Shown: positions 23,631-34,173, numbered from the stretch's first letter. The stretch: 64,000 nt of DNA from Saccharofermentans sp. (GCA_024688685.1 JAILDX010000008.1:186001-250000), one strand, 5' to 3'. Numbers and translations are program-made. Notes: generated by a model not told the origin, from the sequence alone.

Positions 23631-24797
23631 TTACTCCTTCTCCTCCTCTTCACGTTCCTTGACCGGATCACCCGTAAGAGCACCGTAGCAGTAATAATTC
23701 TGTGAATCTGTTGTTCTTCTCATGATCTGAATATCATCCGGATCAAAAGTAAGACCAACTCTCTGGCCAACCTTTACCGGATCTACGTCGTGGATCATCC
23801 ACTCAACGCCATTGTCACCGATTACAGTGATCTCGTAATGAACGCCCTTGAAAACGATACCTGTAACAGTACCATTGATGTGCTTGTCACTCTCTTCCTT
23901 AACATAGATATCCTCAGGTCTGATGACGACATCGACCATGTTGCCTGCGCCCTCTTTCATCTCCTTGAAGAGAGGATCTACGCACTCAAAAGTCCTTCCT
24001 CCGAATGTTACCTCATAGTCCTTTGTCATCGTTCCGGGGATGATGTTGGACTCACCGATAAAGTCAGCAACGTACGCATTCTTGGGCTCGTTATATATGT
24101 CGATGGGCGTTCCGATCTGCTGTATCTCACCGCTCTTCATTACGATGATCGTGTCGCTCATCGTAAGAGCCTCTTCCTGATCATGTGTAACGTATACGAA
24201 AGTAATGCCAAGATCTCTCTGCATCTGCTTAAGCTCGATCTGCATCTCCTTACGCATCTTCAGGTCAAGTGCACCGAGAGGCTCATCGAGGAGCAGTACC
24301 TTAGGCCTGTTAACGATAGCTCTCGCGATCGCAACTCTCTGCATCTGACCGCCGGAGATCTGATCTACATATCTCTCACCGAAACCGGCAAGTCCGACCT
24401 TCTGAAGAGCAACATTAACGCGCTCCTCGATCTCCTTTTTATCTATCTTCTTTATCTTCAGTCCGAATGCCACGTTATCGAAAACATTCAGATGAGGGAA
24501 GAGCGCATATCTCTGGAATACTGTGTTGAGGTTTCTCTTGTGAGCAGGAACATTCAGAAGATTCGCGCCCTCGAAATTGACAACACCAGAATCCGCAGTC
24601 TCGAACCCTGCAATGATCCTGAGGGTCGTTGACTTGCCGCAGCCTGACGGACCAAGCAGAGTAATAAACTCATTGTTTCTTATATAGAAAGTAATATTCT
24701 TAAGAACCTGCTGATCACCGAAGCTCTTGCAGAGATCCTTTATCTCTATGATATGTTCGCGTCCCGTCTTATCTTCGAGAATCTGTTTTGTTGCCAT
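23631..24797 (-). CDS. potA: Spermidine/putrescine ABC transporter ATPase
   Basis: A 388-residue ATPase. Walker [10 protein letters not shown] lies at about 53-61, the Q-loop at QRYALFPH, the signature at SGGQMQRVA, Walker B at [12 protein letters not shown], the switch His in VTHDQEEAL, and a C-terminal TOBE-like domain (about 285-360). It powers polyamine uptake through PotBC. It is the first transporter gene after the XRE-cupin regulator, with 16 bp between them, and lies immediately before potB. Confidence 0.95.
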   Translation of the reverse strand: MATKQILEDKTGREHIIEIKDLCKSFGDQQVLKNITFYIRNNEFITLLGPSGCGKSTTLRIIAGFETADSGVVNFEGANLLNVPAHKRNLNTVFQRYALFPHLNVFDNVAFGLKIKKIDKKEIEERVNVALQKVGLAGFGERYVDQISGGQMQRVAIARAIVNRPKVLLLDEPLGALDLKMRKEMQIELKQMQRDLGITFVYVTHDQEEALTMSDTIIVMKSGEIQQIGTPIDIYNEPKNAYVADFIGESNIIPGTMTKDYEVTFGGRTFECVDPLFKEMKEGAGNMVDVVIRPEDIYVKEESDKHINGTVTGIVFKGVHYEITVIGDNGVEWMIHDVDPVKVGQRVGLTFDPDDIQIMRRTTDSQNYYCYGALTGDPVKEREEEEKE

Positions 24798-24813
24798 TTT
24801 TATATTTCCTCCT

Positions 24814-25353
24814 TTAGAAGCTCGGCGGGGATGAGATCCATATCGCTTTTGCCGGTCGTTTTCCGTTGTTTATCAGGTAATGAGGTTTATCCGGTTTTAT
24901 ATAGAAGCTCTCGCCTTTATCAGCCTGATACTTATTGTTTCCTATCACTACCGTTATCGTACCTTCTATGACATAACCGATCTCTTCGCCTTCATGCGGA
25001 TTATCGGGGTATGTCGTTCCGCCGGGCTCGATGGTTATCATGATGGGTTCCATCTCGTTCTTCTGCGCGTTGGAGATAAGCCAGCACGTCTCATTCTTAA
25101 GCTCATCATCAACCTTAACGGCGTAATCTTCTGTTCCATACACAACCTGTTCTTCCTGTTCCTCGCTGAAAAATTCAGAAAGATTGGTGCCTAATGCATC
25201 CAGAATATAAGTAAGAGTGGTAATAGAAGGCGACGTCATATCATTCTCGAGCTGTGATATGAAGCCCTTTGAAAGCTCACATCTGTCAGCCAGTTCTTCC
25301 TGAGTAAGATTATTCTGCTGTCTTAAGAACTTTATCTTCTTGCCGATCTCCAT
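24814..25353 (-). CDS. XRE-family regulator with cupin domain (PuuR-like)
   Basis: A 179-residue protein. An HTH_3 domain sits at about 6-60 ([27 protein letters not shown]) and a C-terminal cupin at about 105-175 ([26 protein letters not shown]). This architecture is found next to polyamine transporters, where the cupin is thought to sense the ligand. It heads the potABCD operon. Its promoter carries a GTTTA-N7-TAAAC palindrome and a further AACTAAAC half-site, so autoregulation is likely. Confidence 0.88.
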   Translation of the reverse strand: MEIGKKIKFLRQQNNLTQEELADRCELSKGFISQLENDMTSPSITTLTYILDALGTNLSEFFSEEQEEQVVYGTEDYAVKVDDELKNETCWLISNAQKNEMEPIMITIEPGGTTYPDNPHEGEEIGYVIEGTITVVIGNNKYQADKGESFYIKPDKPHYLINNGKRPAKAIWISSPPSF

Positions 25354-25366
25354 TGCTTAACTCCAA

Positions 25367-25429
25367 GTTTAGTATTTGTAAACTGATTCAAACGCAGGTA
25401 ATTATATACTCTGTTAAACTTCTTGTAAA
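25367..25429 (-). promoter_or_regulatory. pot operon promoter and GTTTA-N7-TAAAC operator
   Basis: The minus strand has TTTACA (25429-25424), a 17-bp spacer and TATAAT (25406-25401). The palindrome GTTTAGTATTTGTAAAC spans 25367-25383, just downstream of the likely start site. Similar half-sites (GTTAAAC, AACTAAAC) overlap and precede the -35. Confidence 0.65.
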
Positions 25430-25532
25430 GTATAACTAAACAAATTGCCTATTACACGACTTTTTGTCGCATATACTTGACATTGTGTAAAGCACATGAT
25501 ACTATGATGTCACGAATAAGGAGGATGAACCT

Positions 25533-26495
25533 ATGAAAACAAAGATTACAACATTAGTATCACTTATCATCGTGATTGGACTGTTCGCAGGCATTGCAGC
25601 ATTTACGTCAAAGAACCAGAAGGATCAGACCTTATCCTTTTCGATACCGGTCCAGGTATCGGACAATCAGATCGACAGATCTCTTCTTGAACCGGTATAC
25701 TTCAATCCTGTTGGCGAATCCTGCGAGTTTACGATCGACATCAGCGGAATGGACGAGTTCATTTCGAACATCAAGATCGAGACATTCCCTCTCGGAAGCG
25801 ATCCGATATACAGCGCATCAGCTACAAACACAACAATTAAGACAGGTGAACTCGATGTGCAGAACAAGGGAATCTTCGTGCTGATCGATCCTGAGATCAG
25901 ACAGGGCGCAGATTTGGAGGATCAGGAATATCTTATCCGTTATACTTTGATCCTTCACACGGATGACACATCGATACTCACCAACGGACTGATCATTCTC
26001 GTTACGATAGCGATCATTATATTTGCTGCAGTTATGCTCCTGCTCCTGAACAAGAGCGCAAAAAAAGACTTCGACGAGAGACAGCTTAAGGCTCGCGGCA
26101 CAGCTGCTATGAATGCTCTTATCGTAACTCTGGTAACAGCAATGGGAATCGCCATGATCGGACGCTCCGTTGATAACTTCCCCCTCTCAGTATTTGAGAT
26201 CGGGATCATCATCTGCCTGACAGGTGCAATCACTTTCCTGATCAATGCGGATATCACTGACGCATTCTTTGGAATGAAAGCAAAGAGATTCCCTCTGGCG
26301 ATCATTTACACCATCGTCGGTGTTATGGAACTGATGATGTCCGGCATCTACAACCTGATCTTCAAGGTCGGTGCCGGCCACGAACTCAGTGTAGTATCAT
26401 TAGTTACAGGTATCTACTTCTTTGCAGTGGGTATTGAGATGATAATCAAGGGGCTGATCGACAGAAAGGAGGCAAAGGCAGATGAAGAATCTTAA
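25533..26495 (+). CDS. Membrane protein paired with a small XRE regulator
   Basis: A 320-residue protein. An N-terminal helix or signal (about 5-24), an extracytoplasmic beta-rich region (about 30-150) and then five hydrophobic segments from about 152 onwards can be seen. A cytoplasmic motif DFDERQLKARG (about 184-194) is characteristic of small membrane proteins encoded with short XRE regulators. No enzyme motif was found. A strong AAGGAGG precedes the ATG. Its end overlaps the regulator gene by 14 bp. Function unknown. Confidence 0.65.
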   Translation: MKTKITTLVSLIIVIGLFAGIAAFTSKNQKDQTLSFSIPVQVSDNQIDRSLLEPVYFNPVGESCEFTIDISGMDEFISNIKIETFPLGSDPIYSASATNTTIKTGELDVQNKGIFVLIDPEIRQGADLEDQEYLIRYTLILHTDDTSILTNGLIILVTIAIIIFAAVMLLLLNKSAKKDFDERQLKARGTAAMNALIVTLVTAMGIAMIGRSVDNFPLSVFEIGIIICLTGAITFLINADITDAFFGMKAKRFPLAIIYTIVGVMELMMSGIYNLIFKVGAGHELSVVSLVTGIYFFAVGIEMIIKGLIDRKEAKADEES

Positions 26496-26679
26496 GCTCA
26501 AGTCTGCACGTGCCGCGCTCGATCTCTCACAGCAGGACCTGGCAGACAGGGTTGGCGTCTCAAGGCAGACGATAAACGCCATTGAGAAGGGCGACTACAA
26601 CCCTACCATCAACCTCTGCATAGCGATATGCAAGGTGCTCGGGAAAACATTGGACGAATTGTTCTGGGAACAGGAATAA
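26482..26679 (+). CDS. Small XRE-family transcriptional regulator
   Basis: A 65-residue single-domain HTH_3 protein: LKSARAALDLSQQDLADRVGVSRQTINAIEKGDYNPTI is the complete helix-turn-helix, and KVLGKTLDELFW is the conserved end of this YgzD/YozG-like group. It overlaps the preceding membrane-protein gene by 14 bp and has AAAGGAGG just upstream. Such pairs probably form autoregulated units in which the membrane partner affects the regulator. Confidence 0.9.
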   Translation: MKNLKLKSARAALDLSQQDLADRVGVSRQTINAIEKGDYNPTINLCIAICKVLGKTLDELFWEQE

Positions 26680-26697
26680 ATGATAGATTGATATAAT

Positions 26698-26724
26698 AAT
26701 GCCCCGCGCAATGCACGGGGCATT
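26698..26724. terminator. Bidirectional terminator
   Basis: AATGCCCCG, 9-nt loop, CGGGGCATT. It sits between the stop codons of the convergent XRE gene (+) and the hypothetical gene (-), with AT-rich flanks on both sides. Confidence 0.8.
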
Positions 26725-26727
26725 AAT

Positions 26728-27141
26728 TCATGCAAGTTTCTTGAAATCGTAGTAGTGCATTTCCCTGTCGTATTTCAGGATAACCGGAACGAACCGGTTC
26801 GCCTTGATGCCCTTGCTGTCAGCTTCGCTCTCCGTCAGCTTGACATTGCGCGTGTAATAACCGTCGTGCTCTTCCATATAGAACATCAGCGTTGCCTTCA
26901 CCTTGTCTCCGTCCTCGGTAACAGAAGTTACGAGAGCGTTTGAAGTAAACATATCCTTACCCTGAGTTTCAGTGAATGTCTGATTTCTTAGAGTATCCTT
27001 GAGTTCCTCCGGAAGAGTAGCCAGGATCGCATCAATGCTTGCGTTCTCCTTCTTACTCAGTTTTATTGCAACGAATGCGATGATACCGCAAACCACAACT
27101 CCGATAATAAGTCCTGCTATAGCACCTGGTCTGAAAAGCAT
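26728..27141 (-). CDS. Hypothetical membrane-anchored protein
   Basis: A 137-residue protein with one N-terminal membrane helix (about 7-28), then a soluble domain of mixed alpha/beta character (KENASIDAILATLPEELKDTLRNQTF, then strands VKATLMFYMEEH and RFVPVILKYDREMHYY). No family recognised. It follows tuf on the same strand but is separated from it by a strong terminator. AGGAG precedes its ATG. Confidence 0.6.
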   Translation of the reverse strand: MLFRPGAIAGLIIGVVVCGIIAFVAIKLSKKENASIDAILATLPEELKDTLRNQTFTETQGKDMFTSNALVTSVTEDGDKVKATLMFYMEEHDGYYTRNVKLTESEADSKGIKANRFVPVILKYDREMHYYDFKKLA

Positions 27142-27158
27142 ATTTATCTCCTTTAAAA

Positions 27159-27184
27159 CGGGCCGCCTCTGACGAGACAGCCCG
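27159..27184 (-). terminator. str operon (tuf) terminator
   Basis: On the minus strand CGGGCTGTCTC-GTCA-GAGGCGGCCCG forms an 11-bp stem with two G-T pairs, followed by TTTT. It lies 33 bp after the tuf stop codon. Confidence 0.8.
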
Positions 27185-27216
27185 AATTGTTTGTTATTCT
27201 AATAACCCGTTAAGGA

Positions 27217-28419
27217 TTACTCGATGATTGTAGATACTGTACCAGCACCAACTGTGTGGCCACCCTCACGGATAGCGAACTTGAGGCCCTGCTCCATAGC
27301 GATAGGAGTGATGAGCTCACCAGTGATTGTTACGTGGTCACCAGGCATACACATCTCTGTGCCCTCAGGAAGACCTACAACACCGGTAACGTCTGTTGTT
27401 CTGAAGTAGAACTGAGGACGATAGCCGTTGAAGAAAGGCTTGTGACGGCCACCCTCTTCCTTTGTAAGAACGTAAACCTGACCTGTGAACTTTGTGTGAG
27501 GTGTTGTTGAACCGGGCTTTGCGAGAACCTGTCCACGCTCAACCTCGTTACGGTCTACACCACGGAGGAGACAACCGATGTTGTCACCAGCCTCAGCCTG
27601 ATCCATTGACTTACGGAACATCTCAACACCTGTAACAACTGTGGACTTAGCCTCATCCTGAAGACCAACGATCTCAGCAGCGTCACCAACCTTAACTGTA
27701 CCTCTCTCAACACGGCCTGTAGCAACAGTACCACGTCCGGAAATTGTGAAAACTTCCTCGACAGGCATAAGGAAAGGCTTATCTGTCTCACGCTCAGGAG
27801 TAGCGATGTAGCTGTCAACAGCTGCCATAAGCTCAACGATAGGAGCATACTCAGGAGCGGAAGGATCTGTAGATGCAGACTCGAGAGCTGCAAGAGCAGA
27901 ACCACGGATGATAGGTGTATCATCACCAGGGAAATCATACTGATTGAGAAGGTCTCTGATGTCCATCTCAACGAGCTCGAGGAGCTCTTCGTCATCAACC
28001 TGGTCGCACTTGTTCATGAATACTACAATGTAAGGAACGCCAACCTGACGAGCGAGAAGGATGTGCTCACGTGTCTGAGCCATAGGGCCGTCAGAAGCAG
28101 CAACTACGAGGATAGCACCGTCCATCTGAGCTGCACCAGTGATCATGTTCTTGATGTAGTCAGCGTGACCAGGGCAGTCAACGTGTGCATAGTGACGAGC
28201 ATCTGTCTCGTACTCAACGTGTGCTGTGTTGATCGTGATACCACGAGCTCTCTCCTCCGGAGCAGAGTCGATGTTACCATAATCCTTGAACTCAGCGCCG
28301 CCCTTCATAGCGAGAACCTTTGTGATAGCAGCTGTAAGAGTTGTCTTACCGTGGTCAACGTGACCAATGGTACCGATGTTAACGTGCGGCTTTGTACGTT
28401 CAAACTTTGCCTTTGCCAT
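27217..28419 (-). CDS. tuf: Elongation factor Tu
   Basis: A 400-residue translation GTPase that delivers aminoacyl-tRNA to the ribosome. The G motifs are [17 protein letters not shown] and NKCD, and domains 2 and 3 are complete, ending in [11 protein letters not shown]. The start at 28419 gives the usual [14 protein letters not shown] beginning and has GGAGG 7 nt upstream. The upstream in-frame ATG would add five non-conserved residues. It is the last gene of the str operon, about 110 bp after fusA. Confidence 0.97.
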   Translation of the reverse strand: MAKAKFERTKPHVNIGTIGHVDHGKTTLTAAITKVLAMKGGAEFKDYGNIDSAPEERARGITINTAHVEYETDARHYAHVDCPGHADYIKNMITGAAQMDGAILVVAASDGPMAQTREHILLARQVGVPYIVVFMNKCDQVDDEELLELVEMDIRDLLNQYDFPGDDTPIIRGSALAALESASTDPSAPEYAPIVELMAAVDSYIATPERETDKPFLMPVEEVFTISGRGTVATGRVERGTVKVGDAAEIVGLQDEAKSTVVTGVEMFRKSMDQAEAGDNIGCLLRGVDRNEVERGQVLAKPGSTTPHTKFTGQVYVLTKEEGGRHKPFFNGYRPQFYFRTTDVTGVVGLPEGTEMCMPGDHVTITGELITPIAMEQGLKFAIREGGHTVGAGTVSTIIE

Positions 28420-28532
28420 TTTAATTTCCTCCAATTAAAAATAAATAACTTTGATGGCTCGCATAATATAGCGTCAATACTCATTGTATAAAGTTTTGCA
28501 CTATATTTCAAGTAAGTAATTTGCGAGCAGAA

Positions 28533-30602
28533 TTACTTCTTAAGAATTTCTTCCATAATGCTCTTAGGAGCTTCTGCGAAGTGGCTGATCTGCATTACGA
28601 ATGTACCACGGCCCTGTGTTGTGGAACGCAAAGCTGTTGCGTAACCAAACATGTTTGCCAGAGGAACTTCGGAATGAACCTGCTGTGTTCCGTTGAGAGG
28701 CTCGATGGACTTGATCATACCACGACGTGCATTAAGTCCTCCGATAACGTCTCCGAGATAATCATCAGGAACCTCAACGTCAACCTTCATGATAGGCTCG
28801 AGGAGGCAAGGATCTGCCTTTGCCATACCAGCCTTGAAGCCCATGGATCCTGCGATCTTGAAGGCCATTTCTGAAGAGTCGACATCGTGGTAGGAACCGT
28901 CATATACAGTAACCTTAACGTCAACAACGGGATAACCGCCGAGAACGCCTGCCTGCATAGCTTCCTGAACACCTGCGTCGATAGGAGCGATGAACTCCTT
29001 CGGGATTGAACCGCCGACTGTCTCATTGTGGAATGAGTAGCCCTCACCGGGTTCAACGGGCTCAAGTCTGAGCCAGCAGTGACCATACTGACCATGACCA
29101 CCGGACTGACGGACGAACTTTCCTTCTGCCTCGACAGTCTTTCTGATTGTCTCTTTGTAGGAAACCTGAGGTGCACCTACGTTAGCCTCGACCTTGAACT
29201 CACGGAAAAGACGGTCAACGATGATATCAAGGTGAAGCTCACCCATACCTGCGATAATTGTCTGTCCTGTCTCCTGGTTGGTGTATGTCTTAAATGTAGG
29301 ATCCTCTTCAGCCAGCTTCTGGAGAGCGATGATCATCTTCTCCTGTGAAGCTCTGCTCTTAGGCTCGATTGCGACTTCGATAACAGGCTCCGGGAACTCC
29401 ATGGACTCGAGGATGATAGGATGATCCTCAACACAGAGCGTGTCACCTGTTGTTGTATCCTTAAGACCTACTGCAGCAGCGATATCGCCGGAGAATACTT
29501 CGTTGATCTCCTTACGCTCGTTAGCGTGCATCTGCACGATACGGCCGATACGCTCCTTCTTACCCTTTGTTGCATTGAGAACGTATGAACCGGACTCAAG
29601 TATACCTGAGTAAACTCTGAAGAAGCAGAGCTTACCTACGAACGGGTCTGTAGCGATCTTGAATGCGAGAGCAGCGAAAGGACCGTTGTCATCTGCAAGT
29701 CTCTCCTCCTCTTCTTCTGTATCAGGGTTAACGCCCTTGATAGCAGGGATATCGAGAGGTGAGGGCATGTAGTCAACGATAGCATCAAGGAGCATCTGGA
29801 CACCCTTGTTCCTAAGGGATGTACCGCATGCTACAGGGATTGCCTTACACTCACATGTTGCCTTACGAAGTGCTGCCTTGAGCTCTTCAATGGAGATCTC
29901 CTCACCCTCGAGGAACTTCATTGTAAGCTCATCATCTGTCTCAGCGATCTTCTCGATCATTGTATCTCTTCTTGATTGTGCTTCATCAGCGAGGTCAGCA
30001 GGGATATCACGGATCTCATACTGCATTCCGTCTTCGCTTGTGTAGATCTCGGCCTTCATTGTCATGAGGTCGATGATACCTTCGAAAGAATCTTCCTTAC
30101 CGATAGGCATCTGGATAGCGATCGCGTTGTTCTTGAGACGCTCGATGATCATGCTGATAACATGATCGAAATCAGCACCGAGGATATCCATCTTGTTGAC
30201 GAATACCATACGGGGAACCCCGTAGTGCTCTGCCTGTCTCCAAACAGTCTCTGTCTGTGGCTCAACGCCGCCTCTTGCAGACATAACCGTAACAGCACCG
30301 TCCAATACACGCAGAGATCTCTCAACCTCTACTGTAAAGTCAACGTGGCCGGGAGTATCAATGATGTTGATACGGTGGTTCTTCCAGGGAGCTGTTGTAG
30401 CAGCAGATGTGATAGTAATACCTCTCTCCTGCTCCTGGACCATCCAGTCCATGGTAGCTGCACCCTCGTGAACCTCACCCATCTTACGGTTTACACCTGA
30501 ATAATAGAGGATTCTCTCGGTTGTGGTTGTCTTACCGGCGTCGATATGAGCCATAATTCCGATATTCCTGGTTTTTTCCAGCGGATATTGTCTCTTCTCC
30601 AT
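28533..30602 (-). CDS. fusA: Elongation factor G
   Basis: A 689-residue translocation GTPase with G1 [16 protein letters not shown]2 [13 protein letters not shown]3 DTPGHVDF and G4 NKMD, followed by domains II-V. The length is normal. AAGGAG precedes the ATG. It lies between rpsG (27-bp gap) and tuf, in the conserved str order. Confidence 0.97.
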   Translation of the reverse strand: MEKRQYPLEKTRNIGIMAHIDAGKTTTTERILYYSGVNRKMGEVHEGAATMDWMVQEQERGITITSAATTAPWKNHRINIIDTPGHVDFTVEVERSLRVLDGAVTVMSARGGVEPQTETVWRQAEHYGVPRMVFVNKMDILGADFDHVISMIIERLKNNAIAIQMPIGKEDSFEGIIDLMTMKAEIYTSEDGMQYEIRDIPADLADEAQSRRDTMIEKIAETDDELTMKFLEGEEISIEELKAALRKATCECKAIPVACGTSLRNKGVQMLLDAIVDYMPSPLDIPAIKGVNPDTEEEEERLADDNGPFAALAFKIATDPFVGKLCFFRVYSGILESGSYVLNATKGKKERIGRIVQMHANERKEINEVFSGDIAAAVGLKDTTTGDTLCVEDHPIILESMEFPEPVIEVAIEPKSRASQEKMIIALQKLAEEDPTFKTYTNQETGQTIIAGMGELHLDIIVDRLFREFKVEANVGAPQVSYKETIRKTVEAEGKFVRQSGGHGQYGHCWLRLEPVEPGEGYSFHNETVGGSIPKEFIAPIDAGVQEAMQAGVLGGYPVVDVKVTVYDGSYHDVDSSEMAFKIAGSMGFKAGMAKADPCLLEPIMKVDVEVPDDYLGDVIGGLNARRGMIKSIEPLNGTQQVHSEVPLANMFGYATALRSTTQGRGTFVMQISHFAEAPKSIMEEILKK

Positions 30603-30629
30603 CTTTCTTTATAACTCCTTATCGACGAA

Positions 30630-31100
30630 TTAACGATTGTAATGTGCGAAAGCCTTGTTAGCTTCTGCCATCTTGTGCATGTCTTCCTTCTTCTTGAATG
30701 CACCGCCGGTTGCATTAGCTGCATCCATGAGCTCGCCAGCGAGACGCTCTCTCATTGTGCGCTCTGATCTTGTTCTTGCAGCATTTACGATCCAGCGAAG
30801 GCCAAGAGTCAGACGACGGGGCTCTCTAACTTCCATAGGAATCTGGTAGTTAGCACCGCCGACACGACGAGCCTTACACTCAAGCTGAGGCATAACATTC
30901 TCAAGAGCCTTGTAGAATACATCTAAGGGCTCTTCGCTCGTGCGCTCTTTGATGATATCGAACGCGCCGTAGCAAATCTTCTGGGCTACACCCTTCTTAC
31001 CGTCGAGCATGATGTTGTTGATAAGCTTGGATACCTTCACATCATTGTAAACGGGATCGGGTAATACCTTTCTCTCTGGGATATTGCCTTTCCTGGGCAC
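30630..31100 (-). CDS. rpsG: 30S ribosomal protein S7
   Basis: A 156-residue primary 16S rRNA-binding protein with the family start [18 protein letters not shown] and the conserved [22 protein letters not shown] and RGGGA-like RRLTLGLRW segments. An AAGGAGG site precedes it. In this operon S7 is commonly the feedback regulator. A stem-loop in the rpsL-rpsG intergenic RNA (31132-31158) could be part of its target. Confidence 0.97.
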   Translation of the reverse strand: MPRKGNIPERKVLPDPVYNDVKVSKLINNIMLDGKKGVAQKICYGAFDIIKERTSEEPLDVFYKALENVMPQLECKARRVGGANYQIPMEVREPRRLTLGLRWIVNAARTRSERTMRERLAGELMDAANATGGAFKKKEDMHKMAEANKAFAHYNR

Positions 31101-31131
31101 TTTACTTCCCTCCTTTATGATTTACAGTATT

Positions 31132-31158
31132 CTGAAACCATAGGTACTCACGTTTCAG
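31132..31158 (-). promoter_or_regulatory. Stem-loop in the rpsL-rpsG leader
   Basis: CTGAAAC ... GTTTCAG forms a 7-bp perfect stem with a 13-nt loop in the unusually long (183 bp) spacer between rpsL and rpsG, about 30 nt before the rpsG ATG. It is a candidate S7 autoregulation or RNA-processing element. Confidence 0.4.
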
Positions 31159-31283
31159 TGTCTAATTCTTGTGGACGTGTCATCGTGCTTCTCAGTCAAT
31201 GCTCTCCCATCGCGAAAATGGTTATATGAACAATGTACTGATCACTTCAATTGTCCTGTTCCTCCAAAAGTACTTGGGGAGGA

Positions 31284-31712
31284 TTACTTCTTAACCTTAG
31301 CAGCCTTAGGCTTCTTAGCGCCGTACTTGGATCTTCCCTGCATACGGTTTGCTACACCTGCTGTATCAAGGGTACCTCTGATGATGTGGTAACGTACACC
31401 AGGAAGGTCCTTAACACGTCCGCCTCTGATGAGAACAACAGAGTGCTCCTGAAGGTTATGTCCGATTCCCGGAATGTAAGCTGTTACTTCGTAGCCGTTT
31501 GTTAAACGAACACGGGCAACCTTACGGAGAGCCGAGTTAGGCTTCTTAGGCGTTGTTGTCTTAACAACTGTGCAAACACCACGCTTTTGAGGTGAAGACA
31601 GATCTGTCTCTCTCTTCTTGATGGTGTTGAGGCCTGCCTGAAGAGCCGGTGATGCAGACTTGTAAGACTTTGACTGTCTGCCGGACTTAACTAACTGATT
31701 GAATGTAGGCAT
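31284..31712 (-). CDS. rpsL: 30S ribosomal protein S12
   Basis: A 142-residue protein starting [13 protein letters not shown]; the start at 31712 has AAAGGAG upstream. It contains [15 protein letters not shown] and [23 protein letters not shown], the decoding-centre loops. Both lysines whose change gives streptomycin resistance (in PKKPNS and GRVKDLPG) are the wild-type residues. It is the first gene of the str operon and has a good promoter upstream. It is slightly longer than the 124-residue E. coli protein, with the usual Bacillota insertion (SSPQKRGVC region). Confidence 0.97.
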   Translation of the reverse strand: MPTFNQLVKSGRQSKSYKSASPALQAGLNTIKKRETDLSSPQKRGVCTVVKTTTPKKPNSALRKVARVRLTNGYEVTAYIPGIGHNLQEHSVVLIRGGRVKDLPGVRYHIIRGTLDTAGVANRMQGRSKYGAKKPKAAKVKK

Positions 31713-31767
31713 CAATACATCTCCTTTCTTAAAAATTGCACGCAAAAGTGGCTCTTGCGAGCAATTA

Positions 31768-31796
31768 AGTATACTATGCAGGTTTTAAAATGTAAA
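31768..31796 (-). promoter_or_regulatory. str operon promoter
   Basis: On the minus strand TTTACA (31796-31791), a 17-bp spacer and TATACT (31773-31768). It lies directly after the stop of the upstream hypothetical gene and about 55 bp before the rpsL ATG. Confidence 0.7.
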
Positions 31797-31799
31797 TGA

Positions 31800-32534
31800 T
31801 TATTTTGCAGTTGTATTTGCAATGATCAGCGCATTTATCTGCTGACGGACCACTTCAAGATCCAGAGGGATCCTGTCCGACTCAAACGTAAAGACGATAT
31901 CCCTCCCCGGCAGGAGCCCGAAATCAACATAGTGCTCGATCTTCCACAACGTATCCGACTTGTATTCCCTCTTATCCATGCGCCCGAAATGCTCAAGGAT
32001 AAAGCATCTCCCGATCTCAGGCACCCAAACCGTAAAATCAGGATACTCAATCACATCGTCCATTATCTCAAACTCAGTCTCATACACAAACTCATAGCCC
32101 ATCTCAGTCAGCAGCTGCGCAATGTTCATCTCCGATTTCGATCTGAACTTGATATCCCCAAACTCAGGAGCATACTCCGGCTTAGGTCTGGGATTGCTGT
32201 TCCCACACTCCACACAAGCATCGAAATAGCCGCGGTCCATCCAAAGGCCCTCCTTCATCTTACGGCCAAAACTGTGAAACTGCAGGTATCCCTCCACTAC
32301 TGCGAGGTCTTCCTCCAAAGCTTTTCGCTTTTCTATGAGAGCCTTGCACTGCCTTCCCTCAGGTTTGGAAAGGACTACTCTCTTCCCCTTTAATTCGGGA
32401 TGCTCAGGCCATGATGCAATGTAGATCCCCGGGTACTTGTCATGGATCATTACCTCGTGCCCCGAAGGAAGCTTTGCTATTTCTTTTTTGAGATAATCAT
32501 GTTTCAGTTCGGCTTGTTCATAAGATAAGATCAT
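31800..32534 (-). CDS. Hypothetical protein with nuclease-fold-like core
   Basis: A 244-residue protein. The ATG at 32534 was chosen because GGAGGA lies 7 nt upstream; a GTG at 32540 is also in frame. The N-terminal half is a charged helix hairpin. The C-terminal half contains RSKSEMNIAQLLTEMGYEF, EIMDDVIEYPDFTVWVPEIGRCFILEHFG, an arrangement (Glu helix, PD-type Asp, E-x-H strand) that resembles PD-(D/E)XK restriction-like folds. A two-Cys CVECG precedes it. No family name is certain. It sits immediately upstream of the str operon, and a repeated GATTTTGGGA element lies in front of it. Confidence 0.55.
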   Translation of the reverse strand: MILSYEQAELKHDYLKKEIAKLPSGHEVMIHDKYPGIYIASWPEHPELKGKRVVLSKPEGRQCKALIEKRKALEEDLAVVEGYLQFHSFGRKMKEGLWMDRGYFDACVECGNSNPRPKPEYAPEFGDIKFRSKSEMNIAQLLTEMGYEFVYETEFEIMDDVIEYPDFTVWVPEIGRCFILEHFGRMDKREYKSDTLWKIEHYVDFGLLPGRDIVFTFESDRIPLDLEVVRQQINALIIANTTAK

Positions 32535-32550
32535 TGGCACGTCCTCCGAT

Positions 32551-32681
32551 TCCCAAAATCACTCTCAATTGTAATCGTTTTATGGGAACGATTTTGGGAT
32601 TTTGGGTTGTTTGCTTTAATTCTATCAAAAAATCACAAGATTAGCCCCAAAAATCATCAAATAGATTGAACGATTTTGGGA
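32551..32681. repeat. Repeated GATTTTGGGA operator-like words
   Basis: The intergenic region between the divergent nuclease-like gene and the decarboxylase operon holds TCCCAAAATC at 32551-32560 (inverted) and two identical 14-mers GAACGATTTTGGGA at 32586-32599 and 32668-32681. The first two can pair as an inverted repeat. They are candidates for a regulator binding site controlling one or both genes. Confidence 0.5.
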
Positions 32682-32782
32682 ATTACAACACCCACAAAAA
32701 TCCTTTGCCATACAAATCATTCCGTGATATAGTTTGAGATGTTTTGATTTTAAATAATTAATTATATAAGGAGCGTGACTTT

Positions 32783-34168
32783 ATGACGAAAATTAAATTC
32801 ACCGAGACCGTGCTGCGTGACGCACAGCAGTCACTCATCGCAACCCGTATGCCCTTTGAGGATTTCGAAGGCATACTGGAGAAGCTGGACAACGCAGGTT
32901 ATTATTCTCTCGAGTGCTGGGGCGGTGCTACATTTGATTCCTGCCTCCGTTATCTCGACGAAGATCCCTGGGAGAGACTCCGCAAGATCAAGGCTGTCTG
33001 CAAGAAGACACCTCTTCAGATGCTCATCCGTGGTCAGAACATCCTCGGATACAAGCATTATCCAGACGATGTCGTAAGACTCTTCTGCCGCAAGGCCGCT
33101 GAGAACGGAATGGATATCTTCAGGATCTTCGACGCACTCAATGATTTCAGGAATATCGAAGTATGTATCGACGAAGTAAAGAAGTGCGGAAAGCACGCTC
33201 AGGGCTGTATCTGTTACACAACATCACCTGTTCACACAATTGAGAAGTACGTTGAGATGTGCAAGGAACTCAAGGAAATGGGTGTTGACTCCATCGCTAT
33301 CAAGGATATGGCTGGTATCTGCTCACCTAAGGAAGCATATGACTTAGTTAAGGCTATCAAGGCTGAAGTTGATATACCTCTCTTCTTCCACACACACCAC
33401 ACAACAGGTATGGGTCCCATGACTCTCCTCAAGGCAGTTGAAGCAGGATGCGACGGTATCGACTGTGCTATCTCAACAATGGCAGGCGGCACATCACAGC
33501 CCGCTACAGAGACAATGTCTTATACACTCGGCCAGCTTGGATACGAGTCCGGACTTGATATGGACAGTCTCAAGGAGATCGCTGATTTCTTCGTACCCGT
33601 AAGGAAGAAGTTCCTCGATAACGGAACACTCAATCCTACAGTTATGGGTATCAAGGCTGACATCCTCAAGTATCAGGTTCCCGGCGGAATGCTTTCCAAC
33701 ATGATCGCTAACCTCAAGGATATGAACGCTCTTGACAAGTTCGATGAAGCACTCGCAGAGATCCCTTCAGTCCGTAAGGATATGGGTTATCCGCCGCTCG
33801 TTACACCTCTCTCCCAGATGGTTGGCAACCAGGCTGTATCCAATGTCCTCTTAGGCGAGAGATATAAGAACATCTCCAAGGAGATCAAGGCTTACCTCCG
33901 CGGTGAGTACGGAAGAGCTCCCGGAGAGATCAATCAGGAAATCGTTGCAAAGTGCTGGAAGGAAGACGAGCTCGTTAAAGGCCGTTATGCAGACTCTCTT
34001 GAGCCGCTCTTTGAGAAGACAAAGAAGCAGCTCCTCAAGAAAGTAAGATCTGACGAGGATGTTCTCTCCTACATCGCTTTCCCTCAGGTAGCTGAGAAGT
34101 TCTTCGAAGCACGCGAGGAAAAGGAATCCAACACAGTTAACTACACGATCGAGAAGAAGGAGGACTGA
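32783..34168 (+). CDS. Oxaloacetate decarboxylase-type carboxyltransferase subunit
   Basis: A 461-residue TIM-barrel carboxyltransferase of the OadA/PycB/5S type. TETVLRDAQQSLIATRM, FRIFDALNDFRN, IKDMAGI (the Lys that becomes carboxylated) and FHTHHTTG (metal His pair) are all present. It transfers carboxylate from oxaloacetate to biotin. The C-terminal biotinyl domain of full-length OadA is absent and is encoded separately two genes later. AAGGAG precedes the ATG. It is the first gene of a four-gene operon with an OadG-like subunit, a biotin carrier and the Na+-translocating beta subunit. Confidence 0.9.
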   Translation: MTKIKFTETVLRDAQQSLIATRMPFEDFEGILEKLDNAGYYSLECWGGATFDSCLRYLDEDPWERLRKIKAVCKKTPLQMLIRGQNILGYKHYPDDVVRLFCRKAAENGMDIFRIFDALNDFRNIEVCIDEVKKCGKHAQGCICYTTSPVHTIEKYVEMCKELKEMGVDSIAIKDMAGICSPKEAYDLVKAIKAEVDIPLFFHTHHTTGMGPMTLLKAVEAGCDGIDCAISTMAGGTSQPATETMSYTLGQLGYESGLDMDSLKEIADFFVPVRKKFLDNGTLNPTVMGIKADILKYQVPGGMLSNMIANLKDMNALDKFDEALAEIPSVRKDMGYPPLVTPLSQMVGNQAVSNVLLGERYKNISKEIKAYLRGEYGRAPGEINQEIVAKCWKEDELVKGRYADSLEPLFEKTKKQLLKKVRSDEDVLSYIAFPQVAEKFFEAREEKESNTVNYTIEKKED

Positions 34169-34173
34169 TATCC

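Noticed and set aside
30630..31283. Missing gene in the long rpsL-rpsG spacer
   Set aside because: The 183-bp spacer has no frame with a ribosome site on either strand; a regulatory leader is more likely.
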